Part shown: piece by piece, positions 17,514-25,808 of the stretch
Layout: the number at the start of each line of letters is the position of its first letter
How positions within the stretch are numbered: the stretch's first letter is position 1
Assembly (NCBI GenBank): GCA_003164815.1
Contig: PLUF01000051.1
Coordinates: forward strand, 55,294 to 119,293
DNA length: 64,000 nt
Reading direction: 5' to 3'
Source: Candidatus Gagatemarchaeum stordalenia
GTDB lineage: Archaea > Thermoproteota > Nitrososphaeria > Nitrososphaerales > Gagatemarchaeaceae
Notes under the pieces: generated by a model
Seen by the model: only the letters and a program-made list of their open reading frames with translations
Database searches by the model: none
Told to the model about the DNA's origin: nothing
Program-made: the position numbers and the translations under genes

Positions 17514-18638
17514 CTAGGAATGTCTGGAAATCCGGCGCTGAGTCGGGACCGTCGATGCATCACCTTCCAGCCAGGCCCTCGCATTTGCCTGGGCGACGTC
17601 ATCGTTCATCGGCATAGGCGGGTGCTTCATGAGCCACGCGCTGGGCGCGAGCAGGGGTCCGCCTATCTTTCTGTCGAGCGCGACCTTGCAGTATCTGATT
17701 GCGTCGACGACCACCCCGGCAGAGTTGGCCTTGTCATCGACCTCGAGCCTGACCTCCATGTTGAACGGCACGCCGGGGAACATCTTCCCCTCTACCCTGA
17801 TGAAAGCGAGCTTGGTGTTCCCGAGGAACGGTATGAAGTCGCTGGGACCGACGTAAATCCTGTCGTCGGGGAGCCGCTCCCGGAGCACGTCCTGCACCGC
17901 CTCGGTCTTGGATATCTTCTTGGATTCCAGCCTTGACGCCTCCTTCATGTTGAGGAAGTCGGTGTTACCTCCCACGTTGATCTGGTAGGTCTTGGTGATC
18001 TCCACACCCCTGTCCGCACACAGCTGGGCGAGCGTGCGGTGGACGATCGTGGCGCCGACCACGCCCTTCACGTCGTCGCCGACTATCGGGAGGTTTCTCT
18101 CGGTGAAACGGTCTGCCCATTCCCTCCGGGATGCGATGAAGACGGGCATGCAGTTGACCATCCCGACTCCCGCTTCGAGGGCGACGTCCGCCCAGAATTC
18201 GGTCGCCTTCTGGCTGCCGACCGGCAGGTAGTTCACCAGCACCTCAGTTTTGGTATCCTTGAGTTGGTCGAGGATTGCGCCCCGCAGCTTCGCTGCCGAC
18301 TTGCCGTCTTTCAGAGGCTTGACCTTGTTGTCGACGAAAATCCCGACGCCGTCGAGAGCTGGCGACTCCATGACCACTGCTTCGGTGCCTGGGATGGAAT
18401 CGACCCAGTCTACCACGTTGGGAGGCTGGTAGATAGCCATGGAGAGGGGCTTGCCGATCTTGTTCGCCCCGACGTCGAACGCGCTCACAAACTCGAGGTC
18501 CTCTATGCCGTACTTGCCTATCTTGTCGTTACCGTACTTCGCCGCCTCCCTGTCTCCCGACTTTCGAAGATACACACCCTGGATTATCCCTGAGGCACAG
18601 TTACCCACCCCTACGACACCGACTTTTACACCGGACAT
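17514..18638 (-). CDS. ino1: Myo-inositol-1-phosphate synthase
   Basis: 374 residues. An N-terminal NAD-binding loop (GVVGVGNCASGIIQG) and conserved core segments (NVGGNTDFLNM, SKTEAVQDVL, DFIPFLGNTKLAFIRVEG) identify inositol-3-phosphate synthase, which converts glucose 6-phosphate to inositol phosphate with internal NAD+ redox. In archaea the product feeds archaetidylinositol lipids or di-inositol phosphate. AT-rich promoter elements lie in the 80 bp shared with the divergent PadR gene. Length and motifs are normal. Confidence 0.93.
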   Translation of the reverse strand: MSGVKVGVVGVGNCASGIIQGVYLRKSGDREAAKYGNDKIGKYGIEDLEFVSAFDVGANKIGKPLSMAIYQPPNVVDWVDSIPGTEAVVMESPALDGVGIFVDNKVKPLKDGKSAAKLRGAILDQLKDTKTEVLVNYLPVGSQKATEFWADVALEAGVGMVNCMPVFIASRREWADRFTERNLPIVGDDVKGVVGATIVHRTLAQLCADRGVEITKTYQINVGGNTDFLNMKEASRLESKKISKTEAVQDVLRERLPDDRIYVGPSDFIPFLGNTKLAFIRVEGKMFPGVPFNMEVRLEVDDKANSAGVVVDAIRYCKVALDRKIGGPLLAPSAWLMKHPPMPMNDDVAQANARAWLEGDASTVPTQRRISRHS

Positions 18639-18723
18639 ATTTTATACCAGTAAAATATTCAGGGATAAAGGTTTCTCTTGACTCCCGGCGCGCCAAATAT
18701 GACCACAGGGGAAGATTCGTAAA

Positions 18724-19017
18724 ATGGGCTTCGTGGAAAGGCTCAAGGACAAGGTCCAGAAGGAGAACCTCTGGTTCTTCCTCTTGCTCCTGCTCTCGAC
18801 CGAGTCCCGGTACGGTTACGAGCTCAGGGGACTGGTGAAGGAGCGGTTTGGGTTCTGGAGCGGGACTGTCACCGCGTACAGGGTGCTGTACAGCCTCGAG
18901 GCGGCAGGGATGGTGAAGAGCCGAACGGTCGAGAGGCGCAGGTACTACGAGATTACCGAGAAAGGCAGAAAGGAGTTGGAGGAGGGGAAGACCTTCCTCA
19001 AGGGCGTCATCAGCTAG
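18724..19017 (+). CDS. PadR-family transcriptional regulator
   Basis: 97-residue winged-helix protein: helix-turn-helix text with YGYELRGLVKERFGFWSGTVTAYRVLYSLEAAGMVKS and the wing region YYEITEKGRKELEEG are typical of PadR. It sits divergent from ino1 and its last 4 nt overlap the end of the convergent cytosine deaminase gene. Target and ligand are unknown; autoregulation or control of ino1 is possible from position alone. Confidence 0.85.
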   Translation: MGFVERLKDKVQKENLWFFLLLLLSTESRYGYELRGLVKERFGFWSGTVTAYRVLYSLEAAGMVKSRTVERRRYYEITEKGRKELEEGKTFLKGVIS

Positions 19018-20309
19018 GAAGCCTTACCGGTCTGCATCAGTTCTTCCAGGTCCAGCCTCTCCGTCCCCCTGGGACCTATCAGTTCGGTTACGCTGGGGGT
19101 CCGCCTGACGATCACCTTCCCCCTCCTCACGACGTAGAGAGGAGGAGCCAGCCGCGCCAGCGCCTGGATCTCGGATTTGGCCTCCAGAACGACCAGGTTA
19201 GCCGGTTTGCCGGCCTCCACCCCGTACCTTCTCTCCATCCTGAGGGCCTTCGCTGGGTTGGTGGTGATCAGGTCGAAGGAGTTCGCCAGCTCCCGGTAGC
19301 CCGTTAGCTGGCCGACGTGGACGCCCATGAAGAGGGCCTGCATCATGTCGCCCTTCCCAAGGGGATACCACGGGTCCATGACACAGTCGTGCCCGAGCGC
19401 GACGTTGACACCCCACTCCAAGAGCTCCTTGACCCGAGCCATCCCCCTCCTCTTCGGGTAGGAGTCGAACCGTCCCTGGATCGTTATGTTGATGAGTGGA
19501 TTGACGACGATTGTGACTCCTGCTCTGCGCAGGATTCGGTAGAGCTTGGCCGCGTAGGCGTCGTTGTAGGAGCCCATGGCAGTGGCGTGCCCCGCCGTGA
19601 CCCGTCCCTCGTAGTGCCTCTTGATCGACTGGGCCGCGACCACCTCGAGGAACCTCGACTGGTCGTCGTCGGTCTCGTCGACGTGGCCGTCGATGTCTTT
19701 CCCGTACTTCTGCGCGAGGTCGAACGCGAACTCGATGGACCTCACCCCGTCCTCCCTGGTGAACTCGTGGTGGGGTATCATCCCCACGTTGTCGGCCCCG
19801 AGTTCGACCGATTTTTCGAGGAACTCCTGGTTGCGCGGGTCCGTCATTATCCCGTCCTGGGGGAACGCGGTCACCTGGACGTCCATCAGGTCCTTGAACT
19901 CCTCCTTCACCCCTAGCAGGGCCCGCAGAGGCCTCTGTTTGGGCTCGGTGGTGTCCGCGTTTGTCCTAAGTACCTGCGTCCCGTTCGCGAGCATCAGCTT
20001 CAGCATCTTCACCGCCCTACCATGAATCTCATCCTCGCTGATCTTCCTCTTCTTATCGGCCCAGATCTCGATGCCTTCGAGCAGGGTGCCTGACTTGTTG
20101 AACCTCGGATCTCCGTAGGCCAGGGCCGAATCAAGATGGAAGTGCATGTCCATGAAAGGCGGGACGACGAGGTTCCCGTGAGCGTCTAGCTCCTCCTCCC
20201 CCCTCTGGGCCAAGCTCTTGGAGACCTTTCTGATGATCCCTCCGTCGACCGCCAGGTCGAAGGTTCCGCTCCTTCCACGAAGTCTGGCGTTGCGTACGAC
20301 TAGCTGCAT
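19014..20309 (-). CDS. codA: Cytosine deaminase-like amidohydrolase
   Basis: 431 residues from ATG 20309 (MQLVVRNARLRG), chosen because GTTAAATAGG (20331-20340) lies about 26 bp upstream. A longer frame to 20390 would overrun that box. Metal-site text FMDMHFHLDSAL, DGHVDETDDDQSRF, GHATAMGSYNDAYA, NPLINITIQGRFDSYPKRRG and GHDCVMDPWYPLGKGDM closely follows E. coli CodA. It would convert cytosine to uracil and ammonia. A uracil phosphoribosyltransferase gene lies 4.2 kb away. A related amidohydrolase activity on other rings cannot be excluded. Confidence 0.85.
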   Translation of the reverse strand: MQLVVRNARLRGRSGTFDLAVDGGIIRKVSKSLAQRGEEELDAHGNLVVPPFMDMHFHLDSALAYGDPRFNKSGTLLEGIEIWADKKRKISEDEIHGRAVKMLKLMLANGTQVLRTNADTTEPKQRPLRALLGVKEEFKDLMDVQVTAFPQDGIMTDPRNQEFLEKSVELGADNVGMIPHHEFTREDGVRSIEFAFDLAQKYGKDIDGHVDETDDDQSRFLEVVAAQSIKRHYEGRVTAGHATAMGSYNDAYAAKLYRILRRAGVTIVVNPLINITIQGRFDSYPKRRGMARVKELLEWGVNVALGHDCVMDPWYPLGKGDMMQALFMGVHVGQLTGYRELANSFDLITTNPAKALRMERRYGVEAGKPANLVVLEAKSEIQALARLAPPLYVVRRGKVIVRRTPSVTELIGPRGTERLDLEELMQTGKAS

Positions 20310-20398
20310 CGAGCCCGCGGCCGGGGATTTCCTATTTAACACCGATTGGCGAGCGGGACACGCCGCTTCCGCCGTCGCCCCGCAGTCCATCGCCTCGG

Positions 20399-21736
20399 CT
20401 ACTTGATGTTCGACCAGACCTGCTCGGCGGCCTGCTGGGCCGCGTCTACGGCCTCGTCCTCGTCGACGGTCTTGACGGCGCCGTCCTGCACGATAATCCT
20501 CCCATCGACTATCACGGTCCTGACGTCTCCGCCGTTGGCGTAGTAGACCGTGTTCTGGAGCGGGTTGCGCAGGGGAGCCATGTGCGCGCTGTGCCTGTCT
20601 ATTATCGTGATGTCGGCCTTCTTTCCAGCGGTGAGCGAACCTATGCTCTGGGCCATCCCGAGGGCCCTGGCGCTGCCCATGGTCGCGAGGTGGAAGACCG
20701 TGCTGGCGTCCATGGTCCTCTTCCCGTGGTCGAGGATTCTGTTGATCGCGATCGCCTGTCGCATGTTCTCCCAGATGTCCATGGAGAGCCAGTCCACCCC
20801 CAGTCCGACTCGGATCCCCTTCGCGAGCATCATCTCGAGGTTCGGGTAGGCGCCGACCTTGCCATAGATGACGGGGCAGTGGCCTATGGCCGTCCCCCTC
20901 TGTCTGATGATCTCCAGGTCCTCTTCGTTCGCGAGGAGCAGGTGCGCGGCCAGGACGTTCTCGTCGAAGAAACCTAGGCCGTCCAGGTACCCTACCGAGG
21001 TCTTCCCGTGGGTGCGTCGGATGTACGCCGCCTCCCTGTCCGATTGGGCGACGTGGATGTGGATCCCTACGTTGCGCTTCACGGCCTCCTCCTTGGCCGC
21101 TTTCAGGAGCTCAGGGCTGCAGGTGTCGGTCGCATGGGTCCCGATCCTGCAGGTTATGCGGCCCTCCGACTTGCCGTGCCAATCCTCGATCAGTTTGATG
21201 TTCGTCTTGAGCTTCTGGTATCCCTGGTCCTCGTCGCGGCTGTAGTCGTCGTGCTCCAGGTTCCTCAGGTTGACGTCGAAGACCTTGTGGGCTATGACTC
21301 CCCTCAGGCCGACCTCGGAGACACCCCGAGCCATCGAGTCGGCGTAGTGGTAAATGTCGTTGATGCAGGTTATTCCGTACTTCACGCACTCTATCGCGCC
21401 CAGTACGTCTATTCGGTAGCTGATCTCGTCGGTGAGGTAGTCCTCGAGCGGGAGCGCGAAGCCGTAGAAGTGGTTGTCGATGTCCTCGGTCAGACCTCTC
21501 AGGAAGTCTCCCGTGATGTGCGTGTGCGCGCTGACGAGGCCCGGCATGACGATCGACCTGGACCCGTCGATCACCACGTCGCTCTGAGGGTAGCCCTTGA
21601 GGACGTCGTCGCTCTCCCCGACCGCGACGATCCTTCCTTCCTCGACGACCACCGACCCGTCGGAGATGAACGAATCGGGACGCGGGTCCGACGGCATCAC
21701 AATCGCGTGCTTGACGACTATCGTGGGACGGCTCAT
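20399..21736 (-). CDS. TRZ/ATZ-family amidohydrolase (adenosine/SAH or chlorohydrolase-like deaminase)
   Basis: 445 residues from ATG 21736 (MSRPTIVVKHA). Metal ligands are seen in SAHTHITGDFLRG, IHIHVAQS, GHCPVI and GVDWLSMD, the order of the MtaD/SsnA/AtzB deaminase family. The substrate could be adenosine derivatives, guanine-like or triazine rings. The open frame continues upstream without a stop to 22474, but that part is the antisense of the permease gene and carries no family sequence. The permease stop lies 8 nt before this ATG, so permease and deaminase form one unit. Confidence 0.85.
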   Translation of the reverse strand: MSRPTIVVKHAIVMPSDPRPDSFISDGSVVVEEGRIVAVGESDDVLKGYPQSDVVIDGSRSIVMPGLVSAHTHITGDFLRGLTEDIDNHFYGFALPLEDYLTDEISYRIDVLGAIECVKYGITCINDIYHYADSMARGVSEVGLRGVIAHKVFDVNLRNLEHDDYSRDEDQGYQKLKTNIKLIEDWHGKSEGRITCRIGTHATDTCSPELLKAAKEEAVKRNVGIHIHVAQSDREAAYIRRTHGKTSVGYLDGLGFFDENVLAAHLLLANEEDLEIIRQRGTAIGHCPVIYGKVGAYPNLEMMLAKGIRVGLGVDWLSMDIWENMRQAIAINRILDHGKRTMDASTVFHLATMGSARALGMAQSIGSLTAGKKADITIIDRHSAHMAPLRNPLQNTVYYANGGDVRTVIVDGRIIVQDGAVKTVDEDEAVDAAQQAAEQVWSNIK

Positions 21737-21744
21737 CTGACAGC

Positions 21745-23295
21745 CTACTCGGGTGGCAGTTCCTTGAACGTCATCGAGATGTCGATACCGCGCTTCAGGT
21801 GGTACCACCTCGATGCGAAGAAGATCAGCACACCGGCGACCAGCGCGCCGACGTTGTACCCGTAGGCCAGGGAGTTGCCTCCCCAGATGCCCGGATAGGC
21901 GAGGAATAGGTAGTCGAAGATCAGGAAGACCACGGTCGTCAGCGCCCCTGCGACGGCCATTATGACCTTGGAGCTCCCCTTCTCGTGCTTGCGGGCGTAG
22001 AATATCGCCGCGAGGCCAACCGTGGCGAAGTAGAGCATGGTCAGCGCCGCGGTGCCGTACAGGGCGACGAGGGACCCATAGTATGCTATGACGGCGGCGA
22101 CGAGGCCGACTCCGATGCCGAGCTCTATCATGTAGGCTGTCACCGGCGACCCCCACCTCGTATTGAGGGAGGCGATCCTGGTCGGGAGATACCTGTCGAA
22201 GGCCTGGGCGAAGAGGTACCTGGACATCACGATGACGAGGTACGCCAGAATCTGGACGTTCCAGAGAATCCAGCCGAGACCCAGCAGGAACCTGATCACG
22301 GAGTTCCCTGACACCCCCATCGCGAGAGTCCAGAAGTTGAACGAGTAGTTGTAGACCAGCGTGGAGTTGCTCAGGGCGCTGTTGATGAACGCTATCCCGC
22401 CGGCGTAGTACATCGCGGCGAAGGCTCCCGTCACCAGCAGGAAGACCGCGACCGCGCCTATGGGGACGTTCCACTTCTTCGTACGGCCACCCCCCTTCAG
22501 CTCAGAGGAGACCGCAGGACCGGCGCTCAGATAGGGGTAGATGAAGAGGGCGAAAAACGGAAGGACGAGGAACGTGTTCCCGAAGTTGAAGTTTCCTCCC
22601 GTGTAGGCGCTCGCGACCGACGAGTAGGTGAGGCCGGAACCCTGGGCGTTAAGCGAGTTCATGTAGTTGACCACGCCGGTCTGCCCGCCCAGAACGAGCG
22701 AGAGTATTCCCGCGACCACCGAGACGACGCCGACCACAGTGAGGACCGAGACGAGCTTGAACCCCGCGCTCGGCTTGAAGATGTTGACCAGTATCAGGGC
22801 GAGGATCATGACGGTCGCGACCACGAACTGGAGCACCGGCGCAGAGCCCACCGTCGTCGAAGGAAGCGAGAGCTGGAGGAAGCTGCTGTTCCCGAGGATG
22901 ACCCCGACGGAGCCCAAGGCGAACACCGCAGATAGCGCCGTCAGCGAGAAGTAGGGCATGTTGCCCATCGTCCAGCCCGCGAACGTCATCACTGACCCTA
23001 CTGCGCCGTTCACGTTCCTCGAGACCCAAACATAGTCGCCGCCCGTGCGCGCGAGGCGCGTCGAGAGCATAGAGTAGACGACGATCTGAGGGATAGACAG
23101 GGCGAACGCGATCATGGAAGCATAGACCATGTTCACCCCGCTGACCGAGGGAAGCAGTATCAGGGTGAATCCGACGGTGCCGAGCGCAACCCCGGCAGAC
23201 ATGTTGCTGATGTTGAGAGCGATGGCGTCAAAGAGGCTTGCGTTCTTTACGAGGCCCGTACTCTCCCTCACGTAAACGGGTACCTTGGACCCCAA
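21745..23295 (-). CDS. APC-superfamily amino acid/nucleobase permease
   Basis: 516 residues with about 12 hydrophobic segments. The N-terminus NASLFDAIALNISNMSAGVALG and the segment RTGGDYVWVSRNVNGAVGSVM match the consensus of APC transporters (GG-Y-WVSR). The start is TTG 23295, about 30 bp behind the TATA-like GTTAAATAAG (23321-23330). It leads an operon with the TRZ/ATZ amidohydrolase and likely imports that enzyme's substrate, which is inference from order. Confidence 0.85.
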   Translation of the reverse strand: MGSKVPVYVRESTGLVKNASLFDAIALNISNMSAGVALGTVGFTLILLPSVSGVNMVYASMIAFALSIPQIVVYSMLSTRLARTGGDYVWVSRNVNGAVGSVMTFAGWTMGNMPYFSLTALSAVFALGSVGVILGNSSFLQLSLPSTTVGSAPVLQFVVATVMILALILVNIFKPSAGFKLVSVLTVVGVVSVVAGILSLVLGGQTGVVNYMNSLNAQGSGLTYSSVASAYTGGNFNFGNTFLVLPFFALFIYPYLSAGPAVSSELKGGGRTKKWNVPIGAVAVFLLVTGAFAAMYYAGGIAFINSALSNSTLVYNYSFNFWTLAMGVSGNSVIRFLLGLGWILWNVQILAYLVIVMSRYLFAQAFDRYLPTRIASLNTRWGSPVTAYMIELGIGVGLVAAVIAYYGSLVALYGTAALTMLYFATVGLAAIFYARKHEKGSSKVIMAVAGALTTVVFLIFDYLFLAYPGIWGGNSLAYGYNVGALVAGVLIFFASRWYHLKRGIDISMTFKELPPE

Positions 23296-23320
23296 TCCGG
23301 AATCAGAAATTTCCTCGAAG

Positions 23321-23330
23321 CTTATTTAAC
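23321..23330 (-). promoter_or_regulatory. TATA-like box of the permease/amidohydrolase operon
   Basis: Minus-strand GTTAAATAAG about 30 bp before the TTG start of the permease. Confidence 0.55.
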
Positions 23331-23480
23331 TGTTATTATCGGGGATTTTATCCGAGAAAACCGCAATCCACGCGCTATCTTTGCGTCCCCAGCCGAAGAA
23401 CGCCTCCTTTTGCGTCCTTGCAGGGCGGAAGAGTCCACACAACCACGATTTTATAGAGCGACTGAGGCTCGGCGACGCGG

Positions 23481-24425
23481 TTGACCCGGCTCTTCTTCAT
23501 CACCGACGTCCACGGCTCCGACAGGTGCTTCCGCAAGTTCCTCAACGCCGCCAAGGCGTACAAGGCCGACACGCTAATCCTCGGAGGAGATGTCACGGGG
23601 AAGGTGCTCGTCCCGATTGTGGAGCAGGGCAATGGCAAATACGCGCTCACGCTCTTCGGAGAGTCCGTCACCCTAGGGAAGTCCGACCTCGAAGAGACCC
23701 AGAAGAAGATCAGGGACGCCGGGGAGTACTACTACATGACGAACCCTCAAGGGATAGAGGAGATGAACGCCTCGGACGAGAAGAGGGAGAGGGTTTTCAC
23801 CGACTGCATGCTCGAAATGCTCAGGTCGTGGCTCGCCCTCGCCGAGGAGCGGCTCAGCGGCACCAACATCAAGTGCTACATCTCCCCTGGGAACGACGAC
23901 AAGCTCGAGATAGACGACCTCCTCGTCGATTCAGGCCACCTGGTCAACCCGGAGAACAGGGTGGTGCAGCTGGACGGAGGATACGAGATGATAACTCTCG
24001 GGTACGCCAACCAGACTCCCTGGAAGAGCCCCCGCGAGGTGACGGAGGAGAGGCTGGGGGAGATGATCGAGCGGCTCGCCTCGGGCCTCTCCCATCCTGA
24101 GAACGCCATCTTCAACCTCCACGTCCCTCCGTTCGGGACCGAGCTCGACAAGGCCCCGGCCGTCGATTCCGAGTTCAGGTACGTCAAGGACGGCCTAAGG
24201 GTCAAGATGATCCATGCGGGAAGCACGGCGGTGCGGGCCTCGATCGAGAAGCATCAGCCCCTCGTCGGACTGCACGGACACATCCACGAGTCGAAGGGGT
24301 TCGTGAGGATCGGAAGGACGCTCTGCCTGAACCCAGGGAGCGAATACGGAGACGGGATCCTTCGCGGCGCCATAGTGAGCCTGGAGGGGAATAGGGTGAA
24401 GGAGTTCCTCCTGACGAGCGGGTAG
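23481..24425 (+). CDS. Metallophosphoesterase
   Basis: 314 residues with the calcineurin-like metal motifs in order: TDVHGSD (D9, H11), GGDVTGK, SPGNDD, HVPP and GLHGHIHES near 270. It hydrolyses a phosphoester; the substrate is unknown. The long insert between GGD and GND (about residues 45-130) is typical of archaeal YfcE-unlike members. The start is TTG 23481, with the TATA-like TTTTATAG about 30 bp upstream, consistent with a leaderless message. Confidence 0.85.
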   Translation: MTRLFFITDVHGSDRCFRKFLNAAKAYKADTLILGGDVTGKVLVPIVEQGNGKYALTLFGESVTLGKSDLEETQKKIRDAGEYYYMTNPQGIEEMNASDEKRERVFTDCMLEMLRSWLALAEERLSGTNIKCYISPGNDDKLEIDDLLVDSGHLVNPENRVVQLDGGYEMITLGYANQTPWKSPREVTEERLGEMIERLASGLSHPENAIFNLHVPPFGTELDKAPAVDSEFRYVKDGLRVKMIHAGSTAVRASIEKHQPLVGLHGHIHESKGFVRIGRTLCLNPGSEYGDGILRGAIVSLEGNRVKEFLLTSG

Positions 24426-24490
24426 GGTCGGAGAAGAGGCGTTCGACGCCACACCCTGGATGTCAGCAGCCGTCCACGCGGCTTCCACCC

Positions 24491-24500
24491 CTTATATACG
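24491..24500 (+). promoter_or_regulatory. TATA-like box of upp
   Basis: CTTATATACG, centred about 33 bp before the TTG at 24529. It argues against the upstream in-frame start at 24460, which would place the box inside the gene. Confidence 0.6.
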
Positions 24501-24528
24501 AACTAATTTCACGCGAGGAACGGGGACC

Positions 24529-25176
24529 TTGAAAGGGCCGAAAGTGACGGTGGTACGGCACCCTATGGTTCTGGAGCAGCTGACGCTAGCGAGGAACAAG
24601 ACGACCAATCAGATCGCGTTCCGCAAGGCAATCTTCCGGCTCGGCCGCCTTATGGCGCACGAGTTCCTCCGGACGCTCGAGACCCAGGAGTTCCCCGTCG
24701 AGACTCCGTTCGGGAAGACGACGGGCTACAAGGTCAAGGGCAACGATAAAATCGAGATAATCCTGATCCTCCGCGCCTCGATCCCCTTTGTCGATGGGAT
24801 GTACAAGGAGCTCCCGATGGCGAGGACCGGGATAATCAGTGCCTGGAGGGGGAAGGCGCCCGCCTTCCAAATCGAAATCAACTACTCGAAGATCCCCGAC
24901 ATCCATCCGGACGACATCGTGATCATAGCCGACCCCATGCTCGCGACCGGACACACGCTACTGAAGGTCGCGAGGAAGACCTTGGAGAGAGGGAAGCCAA
25001 AACGGCTCGTCTTCTTCTCCGTTATCTCGACGAAGAAGGGAATCCGCCACGTGGGAAAGGAGTTCCCGGAGGCCGAGTTCTACACCTGCGCAATCGACCC
25101 GAAAGTCGACGAGCATGGCTACATAGTGCCCGGTCTGGGTGATGCTGGGGACAGGGCCTTCGGGTCGCCTCACTGA
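24529..25176 (+). CDS. upp: Uracil phosphoribosyltransferase
   Basis: 215 residues from TTG 24529 (LKGPKVTVVRHPMVLEQL). The PRPP-binding loop ADPMLATGHTL near 134-144 (family DPMLATGGS), LILRASIPFVDGM and the C-terminal GLGDAGDRAFGS identify UPRT, which makes UMP from uracil and PRPP. With the cytosine deaminase at 19-20.3 kb it would close a cytosine-to-UMP salvage route. The TTG start is chosen because the TATA-like box at 24491-24500 excludes the longer frame. Confidence 0.92.
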   Translation: MKGPKVTVVRHPMVLEQLTLARNKTTNQIAFRKAIFRLGRLMAHEFLRTLETQEFPVETPFGKTTGYKVKGNDKIEIILILRASIPFVDGMYKELPMARTGIISAWRGKAPAFQIEINYSKIPDIHPDDIVIIADPMLATGHTLLKVARKTLERGKPKRLVFFSVISTKKGIRHVGKEFPEAEFYTCAIDPKVDEHGYIVPGLGDAGDRAFGSPH

Positions 25177-25808
25177 CGCCCAAACCCGGACGCTCCACCC
25201 ACTCGGTCGAGACCACCTCATCCGCTTCCGAGCGAGCGCCCCCGGTCCTAGTCAGAAACTGCAGCTGTCCTTCGTGCGTTGCGCAAACTCTGTCGAATTC
25301 CAATTGACAGTTGAACAGCGCTCCATTATGGGCCAGTCAGGTCTACAACGCAAGTAGTAAGTCAAACTACATGATGATCGTCGACCCTTTGCCAATCGGC
25401 ATGATTCAAGCGCTATCCTGCACACCCTTTCTCGTCGGAGAGAGAATCTTCATTGGTGTAGCCGGCCCTCCCGGACCCAGTAACAATGAACAAGTCCGAT
25501 TCATGCCCTTTCATTCCAAATAAGGACGGACCGGCCTCTCCCACCAAATTCAGCCACATCACCCCGTTACCCTACTCCAACCGCCCTCTGTTTGTGCGTT
25601 TTCGACAGAATATGAGTGAATATAAGGCCCTTTTTTGCGGCCGGGGCTTGGAAACTTTGGAATCTGGAGCGCTTGACTCGTTTCATCGAGAAGCCCGTTT
25701 GGACCAAACCAATGAATTCTCTGAAATCCTGAGCGTTTCTCAAAGTGGACAGATACCGAGAAGTGTTCACCCAGTAACTGAGAGGCCATCCCTGCAACAA
25801 AGAGCGAG
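25177..25808 (+). other. 632-bp intergenic stretch with lower GC and no convincing gene
   Basis: Short frames exist on both strands but none has family-like sequence or a good start. A TATA-like GAATATAAGG at about 25618-25627 followed by CCCTTTTTTGCGG could be the promoter of the propeller gene, leaving an untranslated leader of roughly 150 nt, or a terminator-like T-tract. No tRNA-like TpsiC sequence was seen. Confidence 0.4.

Noticed and set aside
21737..22474. Upstream 246-residue extension of the TRZ/ATZ amidohydrolase frame
   Set aside because: The extension is Arg/Gly/His rich, lies antisense-frame to the permease gene on the same strand and shows no family sequence; the amidohydrolase starts at ATG 21736.
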